Below, piece by piece: positions 43,590 to 51,333 of a DNA stretch of 64,000 nt. Source of the DNA: Pseudomonas sp. UYIF39 (GTDB taxonomy: Bacteria; Pseudomonadota; Gammaproteobacteria; Pseudomonadales; Pseudomonadaceae). The notes beneath the pieces are model-generated. The model worked only from the letters and a program-made list of their open reading frames with translations, was not told where the DNA came from and did not search any database. The number at the start of each line of letters is the position of its first letter. Within the stretch, counting starts at the first letter, position 1. The translations under genes were made by a program, and so were the position numbers. Location: the NCBI RefSeq assembly GCF_029963765.1, contig NZ_JALBYU010000014.1:104463-168462 (forward strand), written 5' to 3'.

Positions 43590-44738
43590 ATGAGTATTTC
43601 CTCTTTCAAAATCGCTCACAAACTGATCACCGGCGCAGGTGCCATCGAGCAACTGGCGGTTGAACTGACACGCCTGGATATCGACAACCCGCTGATCGTC
43701 ACCGATGCTGCTCTGGTCAAGTCCGGCACGGTCGAGCTGGCGCTGGCGCATCTGGGCGACCGAACCTACGAAATCTTCGACCGTGTGTTGCCAGACCCGG
43801 AAATCGCCATTGTCGAAGACTGCATGCGGGTCTACCGCGAGGGCGGGCACGACGGACTGATCGGCCTGGGCGGCGGCAGTGCCATCGACATCGCTAAAAG
43901 TGTCGCGGCCTACGCCGGCTATCACGGGGCGCTGGAGGATCTGTTCGGCATCGATCAGGTGCCGCGCAAAGGCCCGCCGCTGATCGCCATTCCGACCACC
44001 GCGGGCACCGGCTCGGAAGTCACTAACGTAGCGATCCTCTCCGACAAGGTTGCGCAGCTGAAGAAAGGCATCGTCAGCGACTATCTATTACCGGACGTGG
44101 CGCTGGTCAGCCCGCAAATGACCCTGACCTGTCCGCGCAGTGTCACTGCCGCCAGTGGTGTCGATGCACTGGTGCACGCCATCGAATCCTATTTGTCGCT
44201 CAACGCCTCACCGATTACCGACGCGCTGGCCATCGGCGCCATCAAGCTCATCGCCAAGGCGCTGCCGAAGGCTTACGCCAATCCGTCCAATCTCCAGGCC
44301 CGCGAAGACATGGCCACCGCCAGCCTGATGGCCGGTATGGCGTTTGGTAATGCCGGGGTCGGCGCGGTGCACGCGCTGGCATATCCGCTGGGCGGCCGTT
44401 TCAACATTGCCCATGGCGTCAGCAACGCCTTGCTGCTGCCGTATGTCATGACCTGGAACAAAATGGCCTGCGTGGAGCGCATGCAAGATATCGCCGAGGC
44501 CATGGGGGTGAAGACCGCTCATCTGAGCACCGACGATGCGGCGGACAAGGCCGTAGAGGCGATGACCGAGTTGTGCGCTGCGGTGGAAATCCCGCCGGGC
44601 CTGCGCAGCTTCGGCGTTCCCGAAGACGCCATCCCGGCCATGGCCGTGGAAGCGGCGGGAATTGAGCGCCTGATGCGCAACAATCCGCGCAAATTGAGCG
44701 CCGTCGATATCGAGAAGATCTACCGGGCGGCTTACTGA
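43590..44738 (+). CDS. Iron-containing alcohol dehydrogenase
   Basis: A 382-residue group-III (Fe-ADH) dehydrogenase. The nucleotide-binding segment GLGGGSAIDIAKSVA is near residue 92 and IAIPTTAGTGSEVTNVA near 135. The metal-binding region includes GVDALVHAIESYLS and GAVHALAYPLGGRFNIAHG with its histidines. Proteins of this family reduce semialdehydes such as succinic semialdehyde to 4-hydroxybutyrate. Placement directly behind the 4-aminobutyrate/5-aminovalerate importer suggests it acts on succinic or glutaric semialdehyde, an inference. It has its own AAGAGG ribosome binding site and 219 bases of upstream sequence. Confidence 0.85.
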   Translation: MSISSFKIAHKLITGAGAIEQLAVELTRLDIDNPLIVTDAALVKSGTVELALAHLGDRTYEIFDRVLPDPEIAIVEDCMRVYREGGHDGLIGLGGGSAIDIAKSVAAYAGYHGALEDLFGIDQVPRKGPPLIAIPTTAGTGSEVTNVAILSDKVAQLKKGIVSDYLLPDVALVSPQMTLTCPRSVTAASGVDALVHAIESYLSLNASPITDALAIGAIKLIAKALPKAYANPSNLQAREDMATASLMAGMAFGNAGVGAVHALAYPLGGRFNIAHGVSNALLLPYVMTWNKMACVERMQDIAEAMGVKTAHLSTDDAADKAVEAMTELCAAVEIPPGLRSFGVPEDAIPAMAVEAAGIERLMRNNPRKLSAVDIEKIYRAAY

Positions 44739-44817
44739 TTATCGCGTCACGGTGCGCGCTTCAAAGCATGAGGTATACAATGCGCGCCATCGTGATTCTG
44801 CTCAAAAAAGGTGCGTC

Positions 44818-45492
44818 ATGCAGCCCTTCGTAATTGCTCCGTCGATTCTCTCCGCCGACTTCGCCCGCCTGGGTGAAGAAGTGGACAACGTCCTGGCCGC
44901 TGGCGCCGACTTCGTGCACTTCGATGTCATGGACAACCACTACGTGCCGAACTTGACCATCGGCCCGATGGTGTGTGCCGCGCTGCGCAAGTACGGCGTG
45001 ACTGCGCCGATCGACGCGCACCTGATGGTCAGCCCGGTGGACCGGATCGTCGGTGACTTCATCGAAGCCGGCGCGACCTACATCACTTTTCACCCGGAAG
45101 CCTCGCAGCACGTCGACCGCTCCCTGCAACTGATCCGCGAAGGTGGCTGCAAGTCGGGTCTGGTGTTCAACCCGGCGACCCCGTTGGACGTGCTCAAGTA
45201 CGTGATGGACAAGGTCGACATGATCCTGCTGATGAGCGTCAACCCAGGCTTCGGCGGACAGAAGTTCATTCCCGGCACCCTCGACAAGCTGCGGGAAGCG
45301 CGGGCGCTGATCGATGCTTGCGGGCGTGACATCCGTCTGGAAATCGACGGCGGGGTGAACGTGAACAACATTCGTGAAATCGCCGCTGCTGGCGCTGACA
45401 CCTTCGTCGCCGGCTCGGCGATCTTCAATGCGCCGAACTACCAAGAGGTGATTGAAAAGATGCGTTCCGAACTGGCGCTGGCCCGCCCATGA
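44818..45492 (+). CDS. rpe: Ribulose-phosphate 3-epimerase
   Basis: A 224-residue TIM-barrel enzyme interconverting ribulose-5-phosphate and xylulose-5-phosphate in the pentose phosphate pathway. Motifs are APSILSADFARLG, HFDVMDNHYVPNLTIGP, LMSVNPGFGGQKF and EIDGGVNVNNI. I start at ATG 44818 (MQPFVIAPS); a longer frame starts in the upstream gap. It overlaps gph by 4 bases and opens the rpe-gph-trpE set. Confidence 0.96.
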   Translation: MQPFVIAPSILSADFARLGEEVDNVLAAGADFVHFDVMDNHYVPNLTIGPMVCAALRKYGVTAPIDAHLMVSPVDRIVGDFIEAGATYITFHPEASQHVDRSLQLIREGGCKSGLVFNPATPLDVLKYVMDKVDMILLMSVNPGFGGQKFIPGTLDKLREARALIDACGRDIRLEIDGGVNVNNIREIAAAGADTFVAGSAIFNAPNYQEVIEKMRSELALARP

Positions 45493-46307
45493 GTGGCTTT
45501 GAGCAGTTGTTCCCGGGGTCTCTGCCGCGGCTGGTGATGTTCGATCTGGATGGCACGCTGATCGATTCGGTCCCCGACCTCGCAGCGGCTGTGGATAACA
45601 TGCTGCTCAAACTCGGGCGAAAACCTGCCGGCATCGAATCGGTACGCGAGTGGGTGGGCAACGGCGTGCACACGCTGGTGCGCCGGGCCTTGGCCAACCA
45701 CATCGACGCCGAGGGTGTCGATGAGGTCGAGGCCGAGCATGCCCTGGAGCTGTTCAACGGCTTTTACGAGGACGGTCACGAGCTGACGGTGGTTTACCCC
45801 GGCGTGCGCGACACCCTGAAATGGCTGCACAAGCAGGGTGTCGAGATGGCGCTGATCACCAACAAGCCGGAGCGCTTCGTCGCACCGCTGCTGGATCAGA
45901 TGAAAATCGGTCGTTACTTCCGCTTGATCATCGGCGGCGACACCCTGCCACAGAAAAAGCCGGACCCGGCTGCGCTGTTTTTCGTGATGAAAATGACCAA
46001 CATCCCGGCGTCGCAATCCTTGTTCGTCGGCGATTCGCGCAGCGATGTGCTGGCGGCGAAAGCGGCGGGGGTCAAATGCGTGGCGCTCAGTTATGGCTAT
46101 AACCACGGCCGGCCGATTGCCGAAGAGTCGCCGGCGCTGGTGATCGACGATCTGCGCAAGTTAATTCCCGGTTGCCTGGATCCGGCCGCTGAGATAACGT
46201 TGCCCGACGCTGTTCAACCCCCTTCTGGAAACGCCATCGTGGTGGTCACTCGCAAACTCTGGATGAAAGTCATCAAGGCCCTGGCCCGCTGGCGTTGGCG
46301 CGCCTGA
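45489..46307 (+). CDS. gph: Phosphoglycolate phosphatase
   Basis: A 272-residue HAD phosphatase that removes 2-phosphoglycolate formed in DNA repair. HAD motifs are MFDLDGTLIDSVPDL, ITNKPERF, QKKPDPAALFF and FVGDSRSDVLAAKAAG. The fold ends near residue 230. A ~40-residue tail follows and closes with KLWMKVIKALARWRWRA: three Trp codons in the last 18, against two in the rest of the protein. The tail ends 71 bases before trpE, so it could double as a tryptophan-responsive leader. ATGA overlap couples it to rpe. Confidence 0.94.
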   Translation: MSGFEQLFPGSLPRLVMFDLDGTLIDSVPDLAAAVDNMLLKLGRKPAGIESVREWVGNGVHTLVRRALANHIDAEGVDEVEAEHALELFNGFYEDGHELTVVYPGVRDTLKWLHKQGVEMALITNKPERFVAPLLDQMKIGRYFRLIIGGDTLPQKKPDPAALFFVMKMTNIPASQSLFVGDSRSDVLAAKAAGVKCVALSYGYNHGRPIAEESPALVIDDLRKLIPGCLDPAAEITLPDAVQPPSGNAIVVVTRKLWMKVIKALARWRWRA

Positions 46308-46334
46308 CTTGTTCCTGGCCGGCATACCGGCGCG
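46263..46334 (+). promoter_or_regulatory. Candidate trpE attenuation leader (WRWRA-stop plus alternative hairpins)
   Basis: In the gph frame, the 14-codon segment MKVIKALARWRWRA ends at 46307 with Trp codons at 46290 and 46296. Beyond it, CGCGCC (46299-46304) can pair with GGCGCG (46329-46334), while GCCGG (46318-46322) can pair with CCGGC (46327-46331); the two pairings exclude each other. No U-run follows, so a classical terminator is not evident. Attenuation of trpE is reported for P. putida. Confidence 0.4.
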
Positions 46335-46378
46335 TTTGCATACCTGACTGTTAGACCCTCAAGCCACGAGGCTACCCC

Positions 46379-47860
46379 ATGATCCGCGAAGAATTCCTGC
46401 GTTTGGCCGCTGCCGGCTATAACCGCATCCCGCTTGCCTGCGAAACCCTGGCCGACTTCGACACACCGCTGTCGATCTACCTGAAGCTGGCCGACGAGCC
46501 TAACTCTTACCTGCTGGAATCGGTGCAGGGCGGGGAGAAGTGGGGCCGTTACTCGATCATCGGCCTGCCGTGCCGTACCGTGCTGCGGGTTCATGACCAT
46601 CACATCAGCGTGACCCATGACGGCATCGAGATCGAAAGTCATGAGGCTGAAGATCCGCTGGCGTTCGTCGAAGCGTTCAAGGCCCGTTACAACGTGCCGA
46701 CCATCGCCGGCCTGCCGCGTTTCAATGGCGGTCTGGTGGGTTATTTCGGTTACGACTGCGTGCGCTATGTGGAGAAGCGTCTCGGCAAGTGCCCGAACCC
46801 TGATCCGTTGGGCGTGCCGGACATTCTGCTGATGGTTTCCGACGCGGTCGTGGTATTCGACAACCTCGCCGGCAAGATGCACGCGATTGTCCTGGCCGAT
46901 CCCTCGCAAGACGATGCTTTCGAACAAGGTCAGGCGCGTCTGGAAGAGCTGCTGGAAAAACTCCGTCAGCCGATTACCCCGCGCCGTGGCTTGGATTTCA
47001 GCAAGCAACAGTCTGCTGATCCGGTGTTTCGTTCGAGCTTCACCCAGGACGATTACGAAAAAGCCGTCGATACCATCAAGGAATACATCCTGGCCGGCGA
47101 CTGCATGCAGGTCGTGCCGTCCCAGCGTATGTCGATCGACTTCAAGGCCGCGCCGATTGATCTGTACCGGGCGCTGCGTTGCTTCAACCCGACGCCTTAT
47201 ATGTACTTCTTCAACTTCGGCGACTTCCACGTCGTCGGCAGTTCGCCGGAAGTGCTGGTACGGGTCGAAGACAACCTGATCACCGTGCGGCCGATCGCCG
47301 GCACCCGTCCTCGAGGCGCTAACGAAGAGGCCGACCTGGCGCTGGAAAAAGACCTGCTGTCCGACGACAAGGAAATTGCCGAGCACTTGATGCTGATCGA
47401 CCTGGGCCGTAACGACACCGGTCGGGTCTCGGAAATCGGTTCGGTGAAACTCACTGAAAAAATGGTGATCGAGCGCTATTCCAACGTGATGCACATCGTT
47501 TCCAACGTCACCGGTCAATTGAAGGCCGGGCTGACGGCGATGGACGCACTGCGGGCCATTCTGCCGGCGGGCACCTTGTCTGGCGCACCGAAGATTCGCG
47601 CGATGGAAATCATCGATGAACTGGAACCGGTCAAGCGTGGTGTCTACGGCGGCGCGGTCGGCTACTTCGCCTGGAACGGCAACATGGACACCGCGATCGC
47701 GATCCGCACCGCGGTGATCAAGAACGGCGAACTGCACGTGCAGGCCGGTGGCGGCATCGTTGCCGACTCGGTACCGGCGCTGGAATGGGAAGAAACCCTG
47801 AACAAGCGCCGCGCGATGTTCCGTGCAGTGGCCCTGGCTGAACAAACCCCGGAAAGCTGA
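46379..47860 (+). CDS. trpE: Anthranilate synthase component I
   Basis: A 493-residue subunit that converts chorismate to anthranilate with ammonia supplied by TrpG. The N-terminal part holds the feedback site (NSYLLESVQGGEKWGRYSII). The chorismate-binding C-terminal half has PSPEVLV-type FHVVGSSPEVLVRV, RPIAGTRPRGANEEAD, GRNDTGRVSEIG and PAGTLSGAPKIRAMEIIDE. Length is normal. trpG follows after 115 bases without any insertion, unlike P. aeruginosa, where pyocin genes sit between the two. Confidence 0.97.
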   Translation: MIREEFLRLAAAGYNRIPLACETLADFDTPLSIYLKLADEPNSYLLESVQGGEKWGRYSIIGLPCRTVLRVHDHHISVTHDGIEIESHEAEDPLAFVEAFKARYNVPTIAGLPRFNGGLVGYFGYDCVRYVEKRLGKCPNPDPLGVPDILLMVSDAVVVFDNLAGKMHAIVLADPSQDDAFEQGQARLEELLEKLRQPITPRRGLDFSKQQSADPVFRSSFTQDDYEKAVDTIKEYILAGDCMQVVPSQRMSIDFKAAPIDLYRALRCFNPTPYMYFFNFGDFHVVGSSPEVLVRVEDNLITVRPIAGTRPRGANEEADLALEKDLLSDDKEIAEHLMLIDLGRNDTGRVSEIGSVKLTEKMVIERYSNVMHIVSNVTGQLKAGLTAMDALRAILPAGTLSGAPKIRAMEIIDELEPVKRGVYGGAVGYFAWNGNMDTAIAIRTAVIKNGELHVQAGGGIVADSVPALEWEETLNKRRAMFRAVALAEQTPES

Positions 47861-47975
47861 CCGCAGAACGTTGCCCGTATGACATGTCGCTTTGACTGAC
47901 AAAGCGCTGGACGCTGCGGGGACAATCATTCGAAGGCAGTATTTAAAGTCAGTGAATTCAAGAGGTTCTTAAGCC
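47861..47975. other. trpE-trpG intergenic leader with hairpin
   Basis: CGCTTTG (47888-47894) and CAAAGCG (47900-47906) form a perfect 7-bp stem with loop ACTGA. No U-run and no Trp-rich leader peptide are visible. It may be the regulatory leader of trpGDC, which is attenuated in P. putida. Confidence 0.4.
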
Positions 47976-48569
47976 ATGTTGCTGATGATCGATAACTACG
48001 ACTCTTTTACTTACAACGTTGTGCAATACCTCGGTGAGCTCGGCTCCCAGGTCAAAGTCGTGCGCAACGATGAGCTCACCATTGCCGAAATCGAAGCCCT
48101 AAACCCTGAGCGGATCGTCGTTTCACCCGGCCCTTGCACGCCGAACGAAGCAGGCGTGTCGATTGATGTGATCAAACACTTTGGCGGTAAATTGCCGATT
48201 CTGGGCGTCTGCCTGGGGCATCAGTCCATCGGCCAGGCCTTTGGTGGCGATGTGGTGCGCGCCCGTCAGGTCATGCACGGCAAAACCAGCCCTGTTTTCC
48301 ACGAGGACAAAGGTGTATTTGAAGGCCTGAACCATCCGCTGACGGTCACCCGCTATCATTCACTGATCGTTAAACGCGAAACCTTGCCCGATTGCCTGGA
48401 GCTGACCGCCTGGACCCAGCTTGAAGACGGTTCGGTCGACGAGATCATGGGCCTGCGCCACAAGACACTGAACATCGAGGGCGTCCAGTTTCACCCTGAG
48501 TCGATCCTCACCGAACAGGGCCACGAGTTGTTCGCTAATTTCCTCAAACAAACCGGCGGCACGCGCTAA
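47976..48569 (+). CDS. trpG: Anthranilate synthase component II (glutamine amidotransferase)
   Basis: A 197-residue class-I glutamine amidotransferase that supplies ammonia to TrpE. The catalytic Cys79 is in ILGVCLGHQSIGQAFGG, and the His/Glu pair is in GVQFHPESI. The N-terminus MLLMIDNYDSFTYNVVQYLG is canonical. In pseudomonads TrpG may be shared with p-aminobenzoate synthase. It is followed by trpD after 9 bases. Confidence 0.97.
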   Translation: MLLMIDNYDSFTYNVVQYLGELGSQVKVVRNDELTIAEIEALNPERIVVSPGPCTPNEAGVSIDVIKHFGGKLPILGVCLGHQSIGQAFGGDVVRARQVMHGKTSPVFHEDKGVFEGLNHPLTVTRYHSLIVKRETLPDCLELTAWTQLEDGSVDEIMGLRHKTLNIEGVQFHPESILTEQGHELFANFLKQTGGTR

Positions 48570-48578
48570 GGACTTTTC

Positions 48579-49628
48579 ATGAATATCAAGACAGCCCTGA
48601 GCCGTATCGTCGAACAGCTCGACCTCAGCACCGATGAGATGCGCGATGTCATGCGCGAAATCATGACCGGTCAATGCACGGATGCGCAGATCGGCGCGTT
48701 CATGATGGCCATGCGCATGAAGAGTGAAAGCATCGACGAAATCGTCGGCGCCGTGTCGGTCATGCGCGAGCTGGCGGACAAGGTCGAGCTCAAGACTCTC
48801 GACGGCGTCGTCGATGTGGTCGGCACCGGTGGCGATGGCGCGAACATTTTTAACGTCTCGACCGCTTCCTCGTTCGTGGTGGCGGCGGCCGGTTGCACGG
48901 TGGCCAAGCACGGTAACCGTGCGGTCTCGGGCAAAAGCGGCAGCGCCGATTTGCTGGAGGCGGCGGGTATCTACCTGAACCTGACGCCGGTTCAGGTAGC
49001 ACGCTGCATCGACAACGTCGGCATCGGTTTCATGTTCGCCCAGACCCATCACAGCGCCATGAAGCACGCCGCCGGCCCGCGCCGGGAGCTGGGCTTGCGT
49101 ACGCTGTTCAACATGCTCGGCCCGCTTACGAATCCGGCCGGCGTGAAGCATCAGGTGGTGGGCGTGTTCAATCAGGCGTTGTGCCGGCCGCTGGCCGAAG
49201 TCTTGCAGCGTATGGGCAGCAAGCACGTGCTGGTGGTGCACTCGAAGGATGGCCTGGACGAGTTCAGTCTGGCGGCGCCAACCTTTGTGGCGGAATTGAA
49301 GGATGACCAGATCACCGAGTATTGGGTCGAGCCAGAAGACCTGGGCATGAAGAGCCAGAGTCTGCACGGTCTGGCAGTGGATAGCCCGGCGGCCTCGCTG
49401 GAGCTGATTCGCGATGCCCTGGGCAAGCGCAAGACCGAGAACGGTCAGAAAGCCGCGGAAATGATTGTGCTCAATGCCGGTGCCGCGCTGTATGCCGCCG
49501 ACCATGCCAGCAGTTTGAAAGAAGGCGTTGCCCTGGCGCACGATGCGCTGCACACAGGCCTCGCTCGGGAAAAACTGGAGGAGTTGGGTGCATTTACCGC
49601 GGTATTCAAAGTGGAGAATGAGGGATGA
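48579..49628 (+). CDS. trpD: Anthranilate phosphoribosyltransferase
   Basis: A 349-residue enzyme that joins anthranilate to PRPP. The PRPP loop DVVGTGGDGANIFNVSTAS is at ~80-98, with KHGNRAVSGKSGSADLLEA and RRELGLRTLFNMLGPLTNPA following. It is the middle gene of trpGDC and overlaps trpC by 4 bases. Length and motifs are complete. Confidence 0.97.
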   Translation: MNIKTALSRIVEQLDLSTDEMRDVMREIMTGQCTDAQIGAFMMAMRMKSESIDEIVGAVSVMRELADKVELKTLDGVVDVVGTGGDGANIFNVSTASSFVVAAAGCTVAKHGNRAVSGKSGSADLLEAAGIYLNLTPVQVARCIDNVGIGFMFAQTHHSAMKHAAGPRRELGLRTLFNMLGPLTNPAGVKHQVVGVFNQALCRPLAEVLQRMGSKHVLVVHSKDGLDEFSLAAPTFVAELKDDQITEYWVEPEDLGMKSQSLHGLAVDSPAASLELIRDALGKRKTENGQKAAEMIVLNAGAALYAADHASSLKEGVALAHDALHTGLAREKLEELGAFTAVFKVENEG

Positions 49629-50461
49629 GTGTACCGACGGTTCTGGAAAACATTCTGGCCCGTAAAGTCCAGGAAGTCGCTGAGCGTAGCGCTCGCGTAA
49701 GCCTGGCGGAGCTGGAAAGTCTGGCCAAGACGGCCGATGCACCCCGTGGTTTTGCCAAGGCATTGTTGGCTCAGGCCAAGCTCAAGCAGCCAGCGGTCAT
49801 TGCAGAAATCAAGAAAGCTTCACCGAGCAAAGGCGTTATCCGCGAGAACTTCATTCCCGCCGACATCGCCAAGAGTTACGAGAAGGGCGGCGCGACCTGC
49901 CTGTCGGTGCTCACCGATATCGATTACTTCCAGGGCGCCGATGCGTATCTGCAACAGGCGCGGGCGGCGTGCAAACTGCCGGTGATCCGCAAGGACTTCA
50001 TGATTGATCCGTACCAGATCATTGAAGCCCGAGCGTTGGGTGCCGACTGCGTGCTATTGATCGTCTCCGCACTGGATGACGTGAAAATGGCCGAGCTGGC
50101 TGCCGTCGCCAAAAGCGTCGGCCTCGATGTGCTGGTGGAAGTTCACGATGGCGACGAGCTGGAGCGGGCCTTGAAAACCCTCGACACTCCGTTGGTCGGC
50201 GTGAACAACCGCAACCTGCACACTTTCGAAGTCAATCTGGAAACCACCCTCGATCTGTTGCCGCGTATTCCGCGTGACCGCTTGGTGATCACCGAAAGTG
50301 GCATTCTCAACCGGGCCGATGTTGAACTGATGGAAATCAGCGATGTGTACGCATTCCTGGTGGGCGAAGCGTTCATGCGCGCCGAAAGCCCGGGCACTGA
50401 GTTGCAGCGTCTGTTCTTTCCTGAGCGTGGTATCGCGGTGAGCGGTTCTACACTCGACTGA
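49625..50461 (+). CDS. trpC: Indole-3-glycerol phosphate synthase
   Basis: A 278-residue TIM-barrel synthase that closes the indole ring. It has AEIKKASPSKGVIRENF with the catalytic lysine and glutamate residues, LSVLTDIDYFQGADAYL, IRKDFMIDPYQI and VGVNNRNLHTFEV. It is monofunctional, not fused to TrpF as in enterobacteria. The last gene of trpGDC; a long REP pair follows. Confidence 0.97.
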   Translation: MSVPTVLENILARKVQEVAERSARVSLAELESLAKTADAPRGFAKALLAQAKLKQPAVIAEIKKASPSKGVIRENFIPADIAKSYEKGGATCLSVLTDIDYFQGADAYLQQARAACKLPVIRKDFMIDPYQIIEARALGADCVLLIVSALDDVKMAELAAVAKSVGLDVLVEVHDGDELERALKTLDTPLVGVNNRNLHTFEVNLETTLDLLPRIPRDRLVITESGILNRADVELMEISDVYAFLVGEAFMRAESPGTELQRLFFPERGIAVSGSTLD

Positions 50462-50466
50462 AAAAG

Positions 50467-50587
50467 CATCGTCGGAACGCCGCCCGGAGCAAGCTCGCTC
50501 CCACAGTGATCGTTGGTGGACACAAAATTTGTGAGCGCCCAGATCAAATGTGGGAGCGAGCTTGCTCCGGGCGGCGCTCCGACGATG
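50467..50587. repeat. Long REP pair behind trpC
   Basis: Arms of 39 bases: CATCGTCGGAACGCCGCCCG onwards at 50467-50505 and the inverse ending GGCGGCGCTCCGACGATG at 50587, with one or two mismatches. They share the GGGAGCGAGCTTGCTC core but extend further than the other copies in the window. Confidence 0.9.
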
Positions 50588-50631
50588 GCGGCATAAGAAG
50601 CACCACAGACTAACGTCCGACGGAATACCTT

Positions 50632-51333
50632 ATGACCCTGATTACCTCCCTGACGACCGAAGCCGGCCTGCTCGCCGAACAGGATCTGTTGGCCCATGTG
50701 TGCACCGACGATTCGGAGTTTGGGCTGCTGTTCTGGCAGCCCAGTGATAAGGCGCTGGTCATGCCGCGACGGTTGAATCGTCTGCCTGGGTTCGAGGCCG
50801 CGTGCGAAGTGTCGGCTGCGGCAGGTTGGCCGGTATTGTTGCGTGAAACCGGCGGTGAGCCGGTGCCGCAATCGGCCTCGACGATCAACATCGCACTGGT
50901 CTACGCGCCACCGCGTAGCGAGGGTGACCAGAACCGCATCGAAACCGGTTATCGCCGACTTTGCGATCCGATTTGTCAGTTACTCGATGAACTGGGCGGC
51001 GTTTCGTCTTTGGGCGAAATAGAGGGTGCGTTCTGTGATGGGCGTTTCAACGTCAACCTTGATGGGCGCAAGATGGTCGGCACGGCTCAACGCTGGCGCC
51101 AGAGCAAGGGCGGTACGCGTCCGGTAGGGTTGGTGCACGGTGCTTTGTTGTTCGATAACGAGCGTGAGTCGATGGTTGCGGCGGTTAACCGTTTCAATGA
51201 AGCCTGTGGCCTGGAGCAGCGAGTTCGCGCCGAGAGCCACATTGCCCTTCATGAAAAATATGCAGCACCTGATGCATTGGGGCGACTCGACACGTTGTAC
51301 CGCCAGTTGCTGGCAGACATGTTCAGGGTTTAG
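50632..51333 (+). CDS. Lipoate--protein ligase A-like protein
   Basis: A 233-residue member of the biotin/lipoate A/B ligase superfamily. It shows GLLFWQPSDKALVMPRRLNR (the position of the family's xRR motif) and FNVNLDGRKMVGTAQRWRQS with the lysine that normally activates lipoyl-AMP. It lacks the C-terminal accessory domain of full LplA. The substrate could be lipoate, octanoate or another short acyl acid. It stands between trpC and the convergent vfr, overlapping the vfr stop by 4 bases. Confidence 0.75.
   Translation: MTLITSLTTEAGLLAEQDLLAHVCTDDSEFGLLFWQPSDKALVMPRRLNRLPGFEAACEVSAAAGWPVLLRETGGEPVPQSASTINIALVYAPPRSEGDQNRIETGYRRLCDPICQLLDELGGVSSLGEIEGAFCDGRFNVNLDGRKMVGTAQRWRQSKGGTRPVGLVHGALLFDNERESMVAAVNRFNEACGLEQRVRAESHIALHEKYAAPDALGRLDTLYRQLLADMFRV

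Noticed and set aside
46214..47929. 571-codon minus-strand frame opposite trpE
   Set aside because: Antisense shadow of trpE; His/Gln/Arg-rich without family motifs.
38569..50587. CRISPR array suspected from repeated GGGAGCGAGC units
   Set aside because: Units are paired in inverted orientation, widely spaced and between different genes. They are REP elements, and there are no cas genes.
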